The translations under genes were made by a program, and so were the position numbers. Shown here in pieces: positions 12,784 through 22,714 of a DNA stretch of 64,000 bases. The notes under the pieces were generated by a model. It was not told the DNA's origin and did not search any database. It saw only the letters and a program-made list of their open reading frames with translations. Origin of the DNA: Siphonodentalium dalli (lineage: Eukaryota; Mollusca; Scaphopoda; Gadilida; Siphonodentaliidae); the NCBI GenBank assembly GCA_032622095.1, contig CP136063.1:91303980-91367979 (forward strand). Direction: 5' to 3'. Every line of letters starts with the position of its first letter. The stretch's first letter is position 1.

Positions 12784-13098
12784 GTGTCATTTTTTGTCAG
12801 CGGTCCCATAAGAATTGTAACTTTAGACCATGAGAAGAAAATTTACAGCTGCCGTTGCTCACAAACATTTATGGTACTACATAATATTGATGATTAAAAC
12901 GAATACTAAGCAGTGTGTGAATTTTTTTTTTAAGTTTCCTGTTAAGATAACGCAATATACCTTTTTCCTGACATTCTGTTTCTGAATTATAATAAATACA
13001 AATGGCCGTTTTTTTTAACGGGACCCAATCATCGTATTCAAAGTTGTATTTTTAATGACATAAATGCGTCTGGGACATATAATGCTTGTTGAAAGGTA

Positions 13099-13202
13099 GA
13101 GCTTTCCGATGAATGTCAACAAGCCATATTTTCCCACTAAATCCTGAAAAATTACCCATAATTCTGCTGTGGTTAAGGAGTCGATTATTTAGGGCAATAC
13201 TG
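13099..13202. repeat. Family B right half
   Basis: GAGCTTTCCGATGAATGTCA through to GGGCAATACTG; the other arm is missing. Confidence 0.8.
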
Positions 13203-13318
13203 TAAGAACAAAACACTTGCTTACAACATGAAGCGTTGAGCTAAAAATAAAACCTCACTGCCTCCCTCACTTATTGTGGAAAAATACCTTCGAGACAGAA
13301 CATCTTAATTATATTTCT

Positions 13319-13722
13319 CTTAACCATTTCTATACTAAATACTCATTGACAAGTACAGTAATGCTCTAATTAATCGACCTCTTAACCACAGCATAATTAA
13401 CAAGCCATATTTCGGACTAAATCCTGAAAAGTTACCCATAATTATGCTGTGGTTAAGAGGTCGATTAATTAGAGCATTACTGTAGATCCCTTCGGAAATG
13501 TTCATATAATAAGTTCAACAAACAACCATAGGTCTTTTGTTTAACTTATTATCTGAACATTTCCCACCAATGAATATGAATCATTCTGATCTTGTACTAT
13601 CTGTTTTTCTGCCTTTTGTCTGCTTTTATTACCTGAACAACCCTTGAAATGAATAATAGACTGTTCCAAAATATACTTGTATAACTGAATGGGAGAATCC
13701 ATTCAGTACAGAATGGGTTAAA
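13319..13722. repeat. Family D element with nested family B copy (composite)
   Basis: D runs from TTAACCATTTCTATACTAAA to GTACAGAATGGGTTAA. A shortened B (13355-13482) sits after CATTGACAAGTA, at the same TA as in the copy at 3990. The D fold-back follows, with apex ACC-ATA-GGT. This B has lost the central part of its arms. Confidence 0.87.
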
Positions 13723-14034
13723 ATAAATCATATACCCAGTGTTTGAAATATTATAATTAGACATAGATCCATCAGTGGAATGTCATAGATACCAAAAATG
13801 AGCAGATGGACTATAAGTGCATTAAAACATTATTTATTCAATTTGAGATAATAGTAACAGAACAGCAACATAAATCTGTTGAACAGAACATAAGTGTTAG
13901 TTAATTCTGAGAAGAATGCGATTCACATATGAACAATAACAAGCTTCGACTTAACAATTTGATTACTGGATACTTGCCAACAGGTGGCGACTTGATATCT
14001 ATTCAGTAACATGTTCAAGTCTGAGTTTAGTGTA

Positions 14035-14352
14035 CACCCTCTGGGGAACTCAAATTGCTTAGGCCTCATTTTCTAGGAAATATCTATAGTCTCAAATTAA
14101 CATTGATTTTAGTTACTTTTTCCATTCTGGGAAGTTTCAAAAATCCACTAATTTGCAGAAGATAAATTGCATAATCGAGGAGACTAACTTCAACTGGGGA
14201 ACTTTACTATGATCCTAGGTCTCCCATAGCATTTGAGACCTAAGCAGAATGAGGTCCCCAGTGGGTGAATTTAGTGATGCTAGCCCGCTATGTGGGATAG
14301 CGTCACTAAGTTCACCCTCTGGGGACCTCATTCTGCAAATGACAGGCAAACT
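14035..14352. repeat. Family C palindromic element
   Basis: The arms include CAGAATGAGGTCCCCAG, then GTGAATTTAGTGATGCTAGC and the complement ACCTCATTCTGCAAATGACA. The apex region is CCCGC-TAT-GTGGG. An outer segment with CTTAGGCCTCATTTTCTAGG and TCAAATTAACATTG also belongs to the family. Confidence 0.82.
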
Positions 14353-14493
14353 ATACTCTGTCATCTGCTTATATTATCAGAACATCTACAAAGAGTAGAC
14401 CATTCCAATCAATAAATATGGAACTGAGATTCTATTCAGGAAAGAAAGGACTAAAACAAAAGCCATTCTGATCAAATCTACAAAAGGACCACC

Positions 14494-14732
14494 TTGACCC
14501 TTACATAATGGGAGCCGCTCTGGTGCAGCATTAAATATCATGTGCCAGTGCATTCTCTTATATATGTGAGTCTCCCATATGCACTGGCTTAGAAGGTCAA
14601 GGTAAATATTGTTAGGCCAATGTATTCTCTTATATATGCGAGGCTCCCTATGGGAGACTCGCATATATAAGAGAATGCATTGGCACAGAGTTTTTGCTAA
14701 ATTTCAGGAAGCTCCAGTCAAGAAAGGGTTAA
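14494..14732. repeat. Family A palindromic element, one hairpin damaged
   Basis: TTGACCCTTACATAATGGGA to CCAGTCAAGAAAGGGTTAA. The first hairpin is truncated after GAGTCTCCCATAT; the second, at about 14615-14690, is intact with apex CTCCC-TAT-GGGAG. Confidence 0.85.
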
Positions 14733-15094
14733 TTCCCAAATATTATGTCAATTATTATTTTCTTGAAAAGATTAAAATTTTTATATGGATATCGAAAGAC
14801 TTTTTCTTGATGAATACTAGCTTGAAACATAATTTATTGCACACCCAATGGCTTATTTGTGCGAAATACAGCAAAATACAGAAGAATTGAAACGTTCAAT
14901 AAAAAAATATGTATTGTTCTTGAACAATACAAACCTATTACGCCAACAACGTCACTGGCGACGTCAACTTTAACAGAAAATTTCTTCGCTAAATTATGGG
15001 GTATAGTCGACATTAAGCACATGTTTGTTCAATTAAACACAATAATATCGACATAAATGTTAGTATGTTACAAGCCGCAATCTTCAGAGTGTGC

Positions 15095-15265
15095 AATAAA
15101 CATAGAACAACACAGTTGTGTGAACATGTTAACGTTATTGCACTCGTTTGTCGTGCCGCGAGGTAAAACTCGAACCTCCGGTTCTCGTTTTACCATCGCG
15201 TCACAACAAACTCGTACAATAACGTTAACCAGTTCACACACTTGTGTCGTTCTATCTATGTCTTG
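15095..15265. repeat. Inverted-repeat fold-back element with nested palindrome
   Basis: The arm ATAGAACAACACAGTTGTGT to CTCGTTTGT pairs with ACAAACTCGTACAATAACGT to ACACTTGTGTCGTTCTAT. The centre GAACCTCCGGTTC is itself palindromic within AGGTAAAACTCGA / TCTCGTTTTACC. Open frames on both strands here are artefacts of the symmetry. Confidence 0.75.
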
Positions 15266-15731
15266 AGGGCTATCAGTATATATCATTGAATAAGAATACA
15301 CCAGCAGGCAACTTATAAGCAAGCTTGACATTCCACATTTTGTTCACATCCCCCTATTTTTAGTTCCCAGAAATTTTGTTACGAGACACAGACAGCAATC
15401 AAATAAAATGCAAGAGCGTTTGCTGGCAAATAGTTTGATACTGAAAGCTATAAAATGAACTGTCAAACCACAATAAGATTTACAGCCAAATAAATTTGGA
15501 AGCCATTCCAAAAAGCAGAACATTGAAAAAAAGTGGAAAACAACATGACATGGACAATTATGCAACTGCGACTGCAAATTTTTATAATCATTGAGATAAC
15601 TGATAAACCTAACTATTGATCTATATAATTAAACTGGATGTGGGCCTTTAACCCTTTGGTATGCTCACTAATGAGTAGTTACTTGATTCAAATTAAATTT
15701 GATATGACTCTGCGCTAACAAGTTTAACAAT

Positions 15732-15872
15732 GGATGTTGATTTGCTTGCGTCCATGGAGCATGACGCAAGTTGGTCTGACATTTTGTGTGGGATGAAAAT
15801 TGTTCTACACATAAAAATATCATACCAACTTGCATCTAAACTGCATGGAACGTAACAAAATCAACATCCAAC
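15732..15872. repeat. Imperfect fold-back element
   Basis: TGGATGTTGATTTGCTTGCG pairs with the CAAAATCAACATCCA end, and GACGCAAGTTGGTCTGA with CATACCAACTTGCATC. A small non-autonomous element of unknown class. Confidence 0.65.
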
Positions 15873-16179
15873 TCTAATATTTGCTCTCAACTTGCAGATT
15901 AAAAGATTATTTAAAGATATACTGGTATTGCGTTGCAAGTTGTCTCCATACAATATGAAAATAAGTTGGAGCCTGCATGCAATGTCAATGTGAGTTCAAC
16001 CAACCAACATCTTCCATTCATGGGCCACGGTGCGAATGCTTGGAGGAGTGTATATAGATATACTTGCTGCAAGAGAGCTTTTATTCAGCATAGTAGGGGG
16101 CTGTGGCCCATGTGTCCACTTCACGGACATGACAGACGGTTTCTACTCTTTAACATATATATAGATATTTATTATGCTT

Positions 16180-16580
16180 AAATATATCCTCGTGCAAATA
16201 GGTTCATATTGGACCAAAATATTGGCATTGGTTCATATTTGATTCTGGAATAAGCCCATAGTGGACTTATACCCATTATTCCGGCCACAGTGAAAACACA
16301 TATATAAAGAGTGTACATATCTGCTGCAACATATCCTAGTGCAAATAGGTTCATATTGGACTTATTTGATTCTGAAATAGGCCATAGTGATCTTATTTTA
16401 ATTTGTGTGTTTTTTTATCTATTTAATAATTTTTTTTTTTTAATTTATTGTGAAAAACTAACACTGTTATAACCACTGCCAGGGTACCCCAAGTCACCAC
16501 ACCAAATTTGGTTGAAATCGGACCAGCAGTCTGGGAGAAAAATCTGGACAGACAGACGGACCGACAGACAGATCCTTCTC
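16180..16580. repeat. Short tandem duplication and pearl-like end with GACA run
   Basis: TGCAAATAGGTTCATATTGGAC occurs near 16195 and 16340, followed by a T/A-rich stretch and the ACACCAAATTTGGTTGAAAT ... GACAGACAGACGGACCGACA tail common in molluscan repeats. Confidence 0.6.
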
Positions 16581-16716
16581 TTTTATATATATAGATATAA
16601 AATAGATGTATTTGAATCCATAGGGTGTGTAATTGTTATTGTCAGTTTATGTTATCTTATCATCCCATCATATGAAAAAAGACCATTCCATTATTCTTTT
16701 GAACTGAATAGAAATT

Positions 16717-16908
16717 TATCCCTTTTTATACTAAATACTCATTAGGAAATGTTCAGATAATAAGTTAAAATTAACTTTGTACTATTTGTTTTCTGTATGC
16801 TGTCTGCTTTTATCACTTGAACACCCCTTCAAATGAATAATAAATCATTCCAATGTATACATTTATAACTGAATGAGAGAATAATCCATTCAGTATAAAA
16901 TGGGTTAA
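16717..16908. repeat. Family D element, internally deleted
   Basis: Starts near TTATCCCTTTTTATACTAAA and ends AGTATAAAATGGGTTAA. The fold-back arm is reduced to GAAATGTTCAGATAATAAGT. Confidence 0.8.
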
Positions 16909-17175
16909 GAATGTTATTTGTCATATGTGAAAGCATCATTCCTCTCATTCAACTGAAAAGAACAGAAAAAACGGAACTGAAAATAATGGAATTAGAAAAT
17001 AAACAGAATGGTCCTAAATAAACAGAAACAGTGTGTTGACTTTAAACACGTCTAAATTTATGGAACACTGTTTACCGTCGAGGATATCTCTGCTATCTAA
17101 CTGAGTGGAGCCGGGGAGAGTAAGAGGGACGGGCTGAAAAGTTATAAGCATAGAGTAGAACCACATCCTAAAATA

Positions 17176-17459
17176 CAGTAATGCCCTAAATACTCGACTC
17201 CTTAACCACAGCAGAATTATGGGTAACTTTTCAGGATTTAGTCGGAAATATGGCTTGTTGCCATTCATCGGAAAGCTCTCAGTGAGAGCTTTCCGGTGAA
17301 TGGCAACAAGCCATAATTTTTCAGGATTTAGTCGAAATATGGCTTATTGCCATTCATCGGAAAGCTCTCACTATGGCAATAAGCCATATTTCTGACTAAA
17401 TCCTGAAGTTACCCATAATTCTGCTGTGGTTAAGGAGTCGATTATTTAGGGCATCACTG
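17176..17459. repeat. Family B element, rearranged with a partly repeated arm
   Basis: A full left arm and apex (CTCTC-AGT-GAGAG) are followed by a repeated TTTTTCAGGATTTAGTCGA segment and a second interrupted apex before the right arm and GCATCACTG. The structure suggests template slippage within the hairpin. Confidence 0.85.
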
Positions 17460-17790
17460 TAAGCAAGTCGAAGAATATTTATTTATAGAAAAGATAATCT
17501 GTACATTAAAACTGTCAAATCAACAGACAAGTAAGGCAAGTTTGAATCATATTGTAATAAATAGTAAGTTTCTATATATAGTACCACACTACTGAAGCAT
17601 TATTTATAAATTCTAATAAGCATAACTCATTATTATGTCATATCATTGTGTTGAAACTCGTAGAGTTTTTTTATATATAGCACAGCAATATTAAAGCGTC
17701 TTTAATAAATTTTACTTGGGATAACTCATGATTACATCGTATCATTATTATAAAAGTTTTTACAAGAATCTCATTAGAGATGTGGGGGAA

Positions 17791-18170
17791 GCCTGAATTT
17801 AGTGTGCCTGTCATTTGCAGAATGAGGTCCCCAGAGGGGACTCTCGGGACCCCATTCTGCTTAGGTCTAATCTTCTCAGGAAAGTTTCTTTATTAATTAT
17901 CAAATTTCTATAGAAACTTAGATTCTATTTCTTTTTTAGTTTAGTTTCTCTATGTCCCCCAAATTGGCAGACAACACATTACAATATTTACCATTTGGGA
18001 CCTCAATCTGAGTTTGTCTCGCATAGCTGATGAGACCATGTAGAATGAGGTCCCAAGCTGGTGAATTTGGTGATGCTAGCCCACTGTGGGGATAGCATCA
18101 CTAAATTCACCCTCTGGGGACCTCATTCTGCGAATGACAGGCACCCTTAACTCAGGCTTGTTTAAGTCCC
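17791..18170. repeat. Family C element, long form
   Basis: Ends AAGCCTGAATTTAGTGTGCC and ...AACTCAGGCTT. Inner arms CAGAATGAGGTCCCCAGAG and the complement. The apex near 18075 reads GCTAGCCCACTGTGGGGATAGC. The outer CAAGCCTGA arms give the true ends of this family. Confidence 0.8.
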
Positions 18171-18465
18171 AGTGCTATATCTGTAGCATCATAGATGGCG
18201 AACACTTTGAATTTTAAAGCACTCATATACAAGAACCCTAAGCAATTGGATTTAGTTAGTCACCTAAACAATATCTGAAGAAAAAATTTTGTTTTAACTT
18301 AATATTGTGGCAAATAAAATCACTTCATTTGTCTTTAAATATTGAAAACTTCTGATAATTACAAACTAACTTAATTGGGAAACATTAAAAAGATTAAAGC
18401 TATATGAGAACTTGAAAAGCAACAACATAAACAATTCTCCAACAAAACATCCTCTTAAAATAACT

Positions 18466-18549
18466 TCATAAGATAAGAGTTTCCACTGATAGCCTGTAGC
18501 TTGTAGCACACGTGTGACAAGTCTGAATGTATGGCCTGTCAGTAGGTGA
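18466..18549 (-). CDS. Candidate terminal exon with stop
   Basis: 84 nt after a ctaccttttag acceptor. In phase 0, which fits the candidate exon at 19282, it encodes SPTDRPYIQTCHTCATSYRL, then SVETLIL and a TGA stop. No clear AATAAA follows within the next 200 bases on the coding strand. A longer hydrophobic frame overlaps it. It is offered as the likeliest 3' end that could be seen, with low confidence. Confidence 0.25.
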   Translation of the reverse strand, partial: SPTDRPYIQTCHTCATSYRLSVETLIL

Positions 18550-19281
18550 CTAAAAGGTAGCATATAATCATAGAAATATGACAGAGTTGAACAAAGAACC
18601 TGAATCAGTGATTGAATCAAGGTTGATGAGCTATTTATATTGATGTAAATTGCTCCATTTTTTGCCAGTCAGTACTATCTCAATCAATTTGAGTTCTATT
18701 TCAAATCATGTTCTACTTGAATGTTGATTCAATAACGGTTGATTTAGGTTCTATTTCAAATCAGGTCAATTTGAGTATAATATAATTTGTTTCAACAATC
18801 GTTCCTGATGTATTAGGTTGTCTAAATCAATCTTTTAATTTGTGCAACAAATGGACTAAAACTGAATGACAAACCACATCCATGCCGATATTAATTTGTC
18901 ATGGTTCATTGGAAAAGTAAGACATTTTAAGGTAAACAATTTCTTCCCAGCAAAAATTTACAAACAATATATAATTCAATTGTTTCCAGGTAAATTTAAT
19001 AAATTTAATATTTAAAGGTTTAGGTTACCTCTTATTTTTTTTACTGTGGCATACAGCGGGCATATGACTTGCATATGTGCGTAGATGTAAAGACGGATAT
19101 ACAAGCAACAATCACAAGCTACAGGTTACAAGCTATCATCCGAAACTCACTAAAATTCTAGAAATTCGAAATGAATTCCCAGTTTATAACGAGTATTTTG
19201 TTGGAAATTCTTTTCAGCAAAAGCAGAAGAGATGGCGAAAAAGCTACATTTAAAGTAACCAAGATTTAATTCAGTAACTAC

Positions 19282-19342
19282 CTTTGAATCTGTGTTATCA
19301 GCCTTTGACTTCAAACTATCATCTCGATCAGATTTGTTTGAA
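19282..19342 (-). CDS. Candidate tail exon, acidic and serine-rich
   Basis: 61 nt between a good acceptor (atgattccag) and donor (gtagtta). In phase 2 it encodes SNKSDRDDSLKSKADNTDSK. Polar acidic composition suits the C-terminal tail, but exon S ends in phase 1, so an unseen exon would have to lie between 19342 and 22630. The whole stretch could be chance. Confidence 0.35.
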
Positions 19343-19445
19343 CTGGAATCATAATACAAATGGTTATTACATTTTGACTCATATTTTACTCGCAAACAGA
19401 AATAGATATGCACATCATTATTAGATTTCTACTAGCGATTTATTC

Positions 19446-19886
19446 TTAACCCTTTCGGTGCCAGGGGCCGATCTCATCGGCCCTAATTTACGGTCTGTAA
19501 AATCGGCCCTAAAAAATATTAGATTTTTTAAAGATTTTTTTGGGTATGCTTAAGCATGCTATAGCGAATTTAAAAACAAACTGGATAAAACCTTAGGGGC
19601 ATGTTATAACTCTAAACTATCACCAAGTATTCATAGTAATAATTTTGATGCCCATGAAAAACATAAAGATTCCCTGGCACTAAACCTACAAAATAAGTCT
19701 GTTAAAGAATATAAGAAAAAATTATTAAAATTGTAAAAAATAATAACAAATGATGAAAAATTGTTAGGCCAATGCATTCTCTTATATATGCGAGGCGACC
19801 TATGGTCGACTCGCATATATAAGAGAATGCATTGGAACAGGGTATATGGGTTGATACTAAAACTGTCCTGTCACTGAAAGGGTTAA
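19446..19886. repeat. Family E element, undivided long form
   Basis: About 441 bp between TTAACCCTTTCGGTGCCAGG and GTCACTGAAAGGGTTAA. It carries GGCCGATCTCATCGGCC near the left end and, near the right, the hairpin with apex CGACC-TAT-GGTCG. It is the intact counterpart of 10391-12257. Confidence 0.87.
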
Positions 19887-19971
19887 GGCCAATATTAAAA
19901 AAATTGCTAGATTTACATCCTCTCAATTTTTTTTATTTGCATATCTTTCATGCAAATTCTTTTCTCATACC

Positions 19972-20210
19972 TTAACCCTTTCATGATGGGAGCTGCGCTG
20001 GTGCAGCATTAAATACCCTGTGTCAGTGCATTCTCTTATATATGCGAGTCTCCCATAGGGAGCCTGGCATATATAAGAGAATGACTGGCTTACAAGATCA
20101 AGGTAAAATATTGTTAGGCCAATGCATTTTCTTATATATGGCATATATAAGAGAATGCATTGGCACAGGGTTTTCGCAAAAAATCAGGAAGCTCCAGTCA
20201 TGAAAGGGTT
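19972..20210. repeat. Family A palindromic element
   Basis: TTAACCCTTTCATGATGGGA to AGTCATGAAAGGGTT. The first hairpin is intact; the second has lost its apex (ATATATGGCATATATAAG). Confidence 0.88.
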
Positions 20211-21266
20211 TATCATCAAATTGGACAATCTAAATCACTATGTATTATACAAGATAGGATACATTTATCAATATCTAGAACTGTCCATGGCCAGTATGTT
20301 AGGAAGAATCAAATATAAAAAATAAATTCGACCTCCCGCCCCATTTTTATAAAAAAAAGTTGGATGTAAATCTAGCAATTTATTTATATTGGCCTAAACA
20401 GAAATCACAATGCCCATGATTATTATATTTAATATTTTATTCTCAATTATAGCACATGCACACATTACAAAATACACAATATAGACAACAGAACAGTATG
20501 TGGCAGTAATCCCAATGCTTGTTGGTGGCCATTTCCTAGGTATTTAAGGTACACCTGTGGACTCTTTAACACCATTATGTTATGAGCAGAGCTGTTAAGT
20601 TTTACAAATTGTCCGTGAAACTCCAGGATTGCCATATGGAAAACATCCCATTTCTCCTGCATATGCTGTTGCACTATTGGTCACTTCAACATAAAAACAA
20701 AACTGCTCAAAAGTTAAACAAACTGTCTGTAACATCAAGAGTAATTTCATATTCATCATCATTCAGTACTTATCAGCAGTACTAATCGAGACTAATTAAC
20801 TTTCACACCCATCATAGCCATGCAAGCTGTCATAAAAAACTTTGTTTTCATTAAGGTTTTATTTAGGTGTGTATATTTATAAAATAAACACGAACAGAAA
20901 CTCATAAAACTATTTAATCTTCATCACAAAAATGATAAATAAAAAGATAGAATTTAGAAATCAATTTAAAATAAAAAAATTTTGGAACAGAAGTATATTT
21001 AGGCATAGGCCTACCTCCCGCAAAAATCTCCAGGATTGCCATTTTCAAAACTTAACAGGTCTCATTATGAGCCAAGCCAGCTATCGACTCTAGCAATATT
21101 CCCCCTGACCATGTAATAATGGTTTGAAGTGCAGTCCGATATATTATGGCATGCACTACACAAATACATGCATTCATTATTGCCATACTAACCTGGTTTG
21201 CATTAGTCCAGTGACTTCGGAAGGTGTTTGGCCATCTGAAAAGATACATAAATAGAGGAAATGAAA
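20211..21266. other. Intron or downstream DNA, no gene seen
   Basis: Two similar phrases (CTCCAGGATTGCCAT) occur near 20623 and 21027, but no exon with proper borders and phase was found. The missing exon between 22630 and 19342 should be sought here. Confidence 0.4.
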
Positions 21267-21850
21267 TGAGTGTTTCTCTCATATGATATTTATGAAACGA
21301 GTCTAAGAATTTTCAGTTTTCTAGAGCCTCCGGTGAGAGAAAACTGAAAATTCGTGACGAGTTTCATATTCTATTTATCATATGACACCTATAAATTGAT
21401 TATGATGTCCAAAACGCACACAAATCACTAAATAGCTATATGACATCGGCAGCAAAAGGTTAATGTGACGTCACTTCATTGCACCGGAAGCCCAATTACA
21501 CCTGGTGAACTAGCATAAATAATATGCACGCGAAGATATAGTGCGCTATTCTGTTCTCAGTTTGTGACATTATATCGTATGTTTATTAGATAAATACGAA
21601 TTACATATTCTATTTATCGTATAACAATGTCCAAAACTATATATTTCAAGATTATAATTGCAAGAATTTCGGCATCGCGTTGATTGACGCGCACGAATTT
21701 GACCTGCATTTAGTTAGAGACACGGCTCGGCCCCGGCTGCCATTCAGCCAATCAGAACACACTTTTTGTCAACAAACCAATCAAATTATCGGAAAGTGAT
21801 ATGAACTAGTAGTTCATATGAAATTGATATATGACATATTTCCAAAGTAA
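21267..21850. repeat. Fold-back repeat with TCATATGATA arms
   Basis: The inner hairpin (about 21290-21360) pairs TTTTCAGTTTTCTAGAGCCT with the complement around a CCGGTG apex. Outer ATCATATGA-type arms recur near 21380 and 21865. Confidence 0.55.
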
Positions 21851-21910
21851 ATAATGATTGAGTCATATGATAAAGCTGTTTATAGGATGATTTATACTTT
21901 TGCTCTACTG

Positions 21911-22110
21911 TAACCCTTTCATGACGGGAGATGGGCTGGTGCAGCTATTAAATATCATGTGCCAGTGCATTCTCTTATATATGCCAGTTTCCCATAGGGA
22001 TCTTCGCATAGATAAGAGAATGCCCTGGCTTACCAAGTCAAGGTAAATATTGTTAGGCCAATGTATTCTCTTATATATGTGAGGCTCCCTATGGTTTTCG
22101 CAAAATTTCA
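21911..22110. repeat. Family A element, right end lost
   Basis: TAACCCTTTCATGACGGGAG start. One hairpin with a mutated apex, the second cut after GGCTCCCTATGG, then TTTTCGCAAAATTTCAG. Confidence 0.82.
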
Positions 22111-22593
22111 GCCCAGTAGATCCTATACAATAATTAATGTCAAATATAATTTCCATGAAGCCACAACTCTGGACTCAACAACTAGACAGCATTGACAAAT
22201 GCTAATGTCATGTGCAATTGTGCTAATAAATTTGACATCAGGGTTGGCGCTAGACCAAAATTTTGCGAGCCCTGTTTGACATCATCATTATTTGTCCTCA
22301 ACACTGGATTCTTTATTCGGATCATGGAGTGGATTTATTTACACCTCATTATACATGTTAACTTCTGGCATGTCAATTTTTAGGGAGATTGAACTTCAGA
22401 TCTGCGCTCACAAACTGATAGTTTATTTCGTCTGGGCTCACTTTGAATAGTTGTACCATATTGAGAAAGTCTTAGATACCGAATAGCAATGAAATTTGTT
22501 GATATTTTTTCTTATTTGTTATCAAATTAATGCCAGCTGTAGACACCCACCCAACGAACCGACCTCGGCAAACTTTAGGTCAAGTTTTCTGAT

Positions 22594-22616
22594 GGGGGGG
22601 GGGGGGGGGGGGGGGG
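22594..22616. repeat. G23 homopolymer beside an exon donor
   Basis: A run of 23 G (C on the gene strand), 13 bp beyond the donor of exon S. Long C tracts in introns can bind poly(C)-binding proteins, and such runs are prone to length errors. Confidence 0.85.
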
Positions 22617-22629
22617 TTCTGATATATAC

Positions 22630-22714
22630 CTGATTTGGGCGTAATGTAGGGGATTTCTTCAATAGGAGTGTCTCCAGCAACAGCTTCCTTTGGAGCTTCA
22701 TCACTGAAGATAGT
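22630..22714 (-). CDS. Exon S: acidic tail after RhoGAP
   Basis: 85 nt, phase 0 in and phase 1 out. It encodes TIFSDEAPKEAVAGDTPIEE then IPYITPKS, an acidic linker. The acceptor (tatttatag) and the first bases of this exon are also the seed of the tandem array immediately upstream (22700-23130). On the coding strand the donor gtatatatcag is followed 13 bp later by a 23-base C tract. The exon is supported by phase and reading frame. Confidence 0.78.

Noticed and set aside
12398-12811. 137-residue plus-strand frame containing CILLYMRVDHRSPRIYKRM
   Set aside because: This phrase appears wherever the A/E hairpin occurs on either strand; it is the palindrome in translation, not a conserved protein.
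15057-15331. Open frames on both strands of 69 and 87 residues
   Set aside because: Both come from the near-perfect inverted repeat at 15095-15265.
1-18000. A second protein-coding gene downstream of the RhoGAP gene
   Set aside because: All frames over 60 residues fall in repeats or lack recognisable motifs and splice context.
18366-18620. 84-residue hydrophobic minus-strand frame resembling membrane segments
   Set aside because: No family motif and composition typical of AT-rich noise; a different frame here gives the weak terminal-exon candidate instead.
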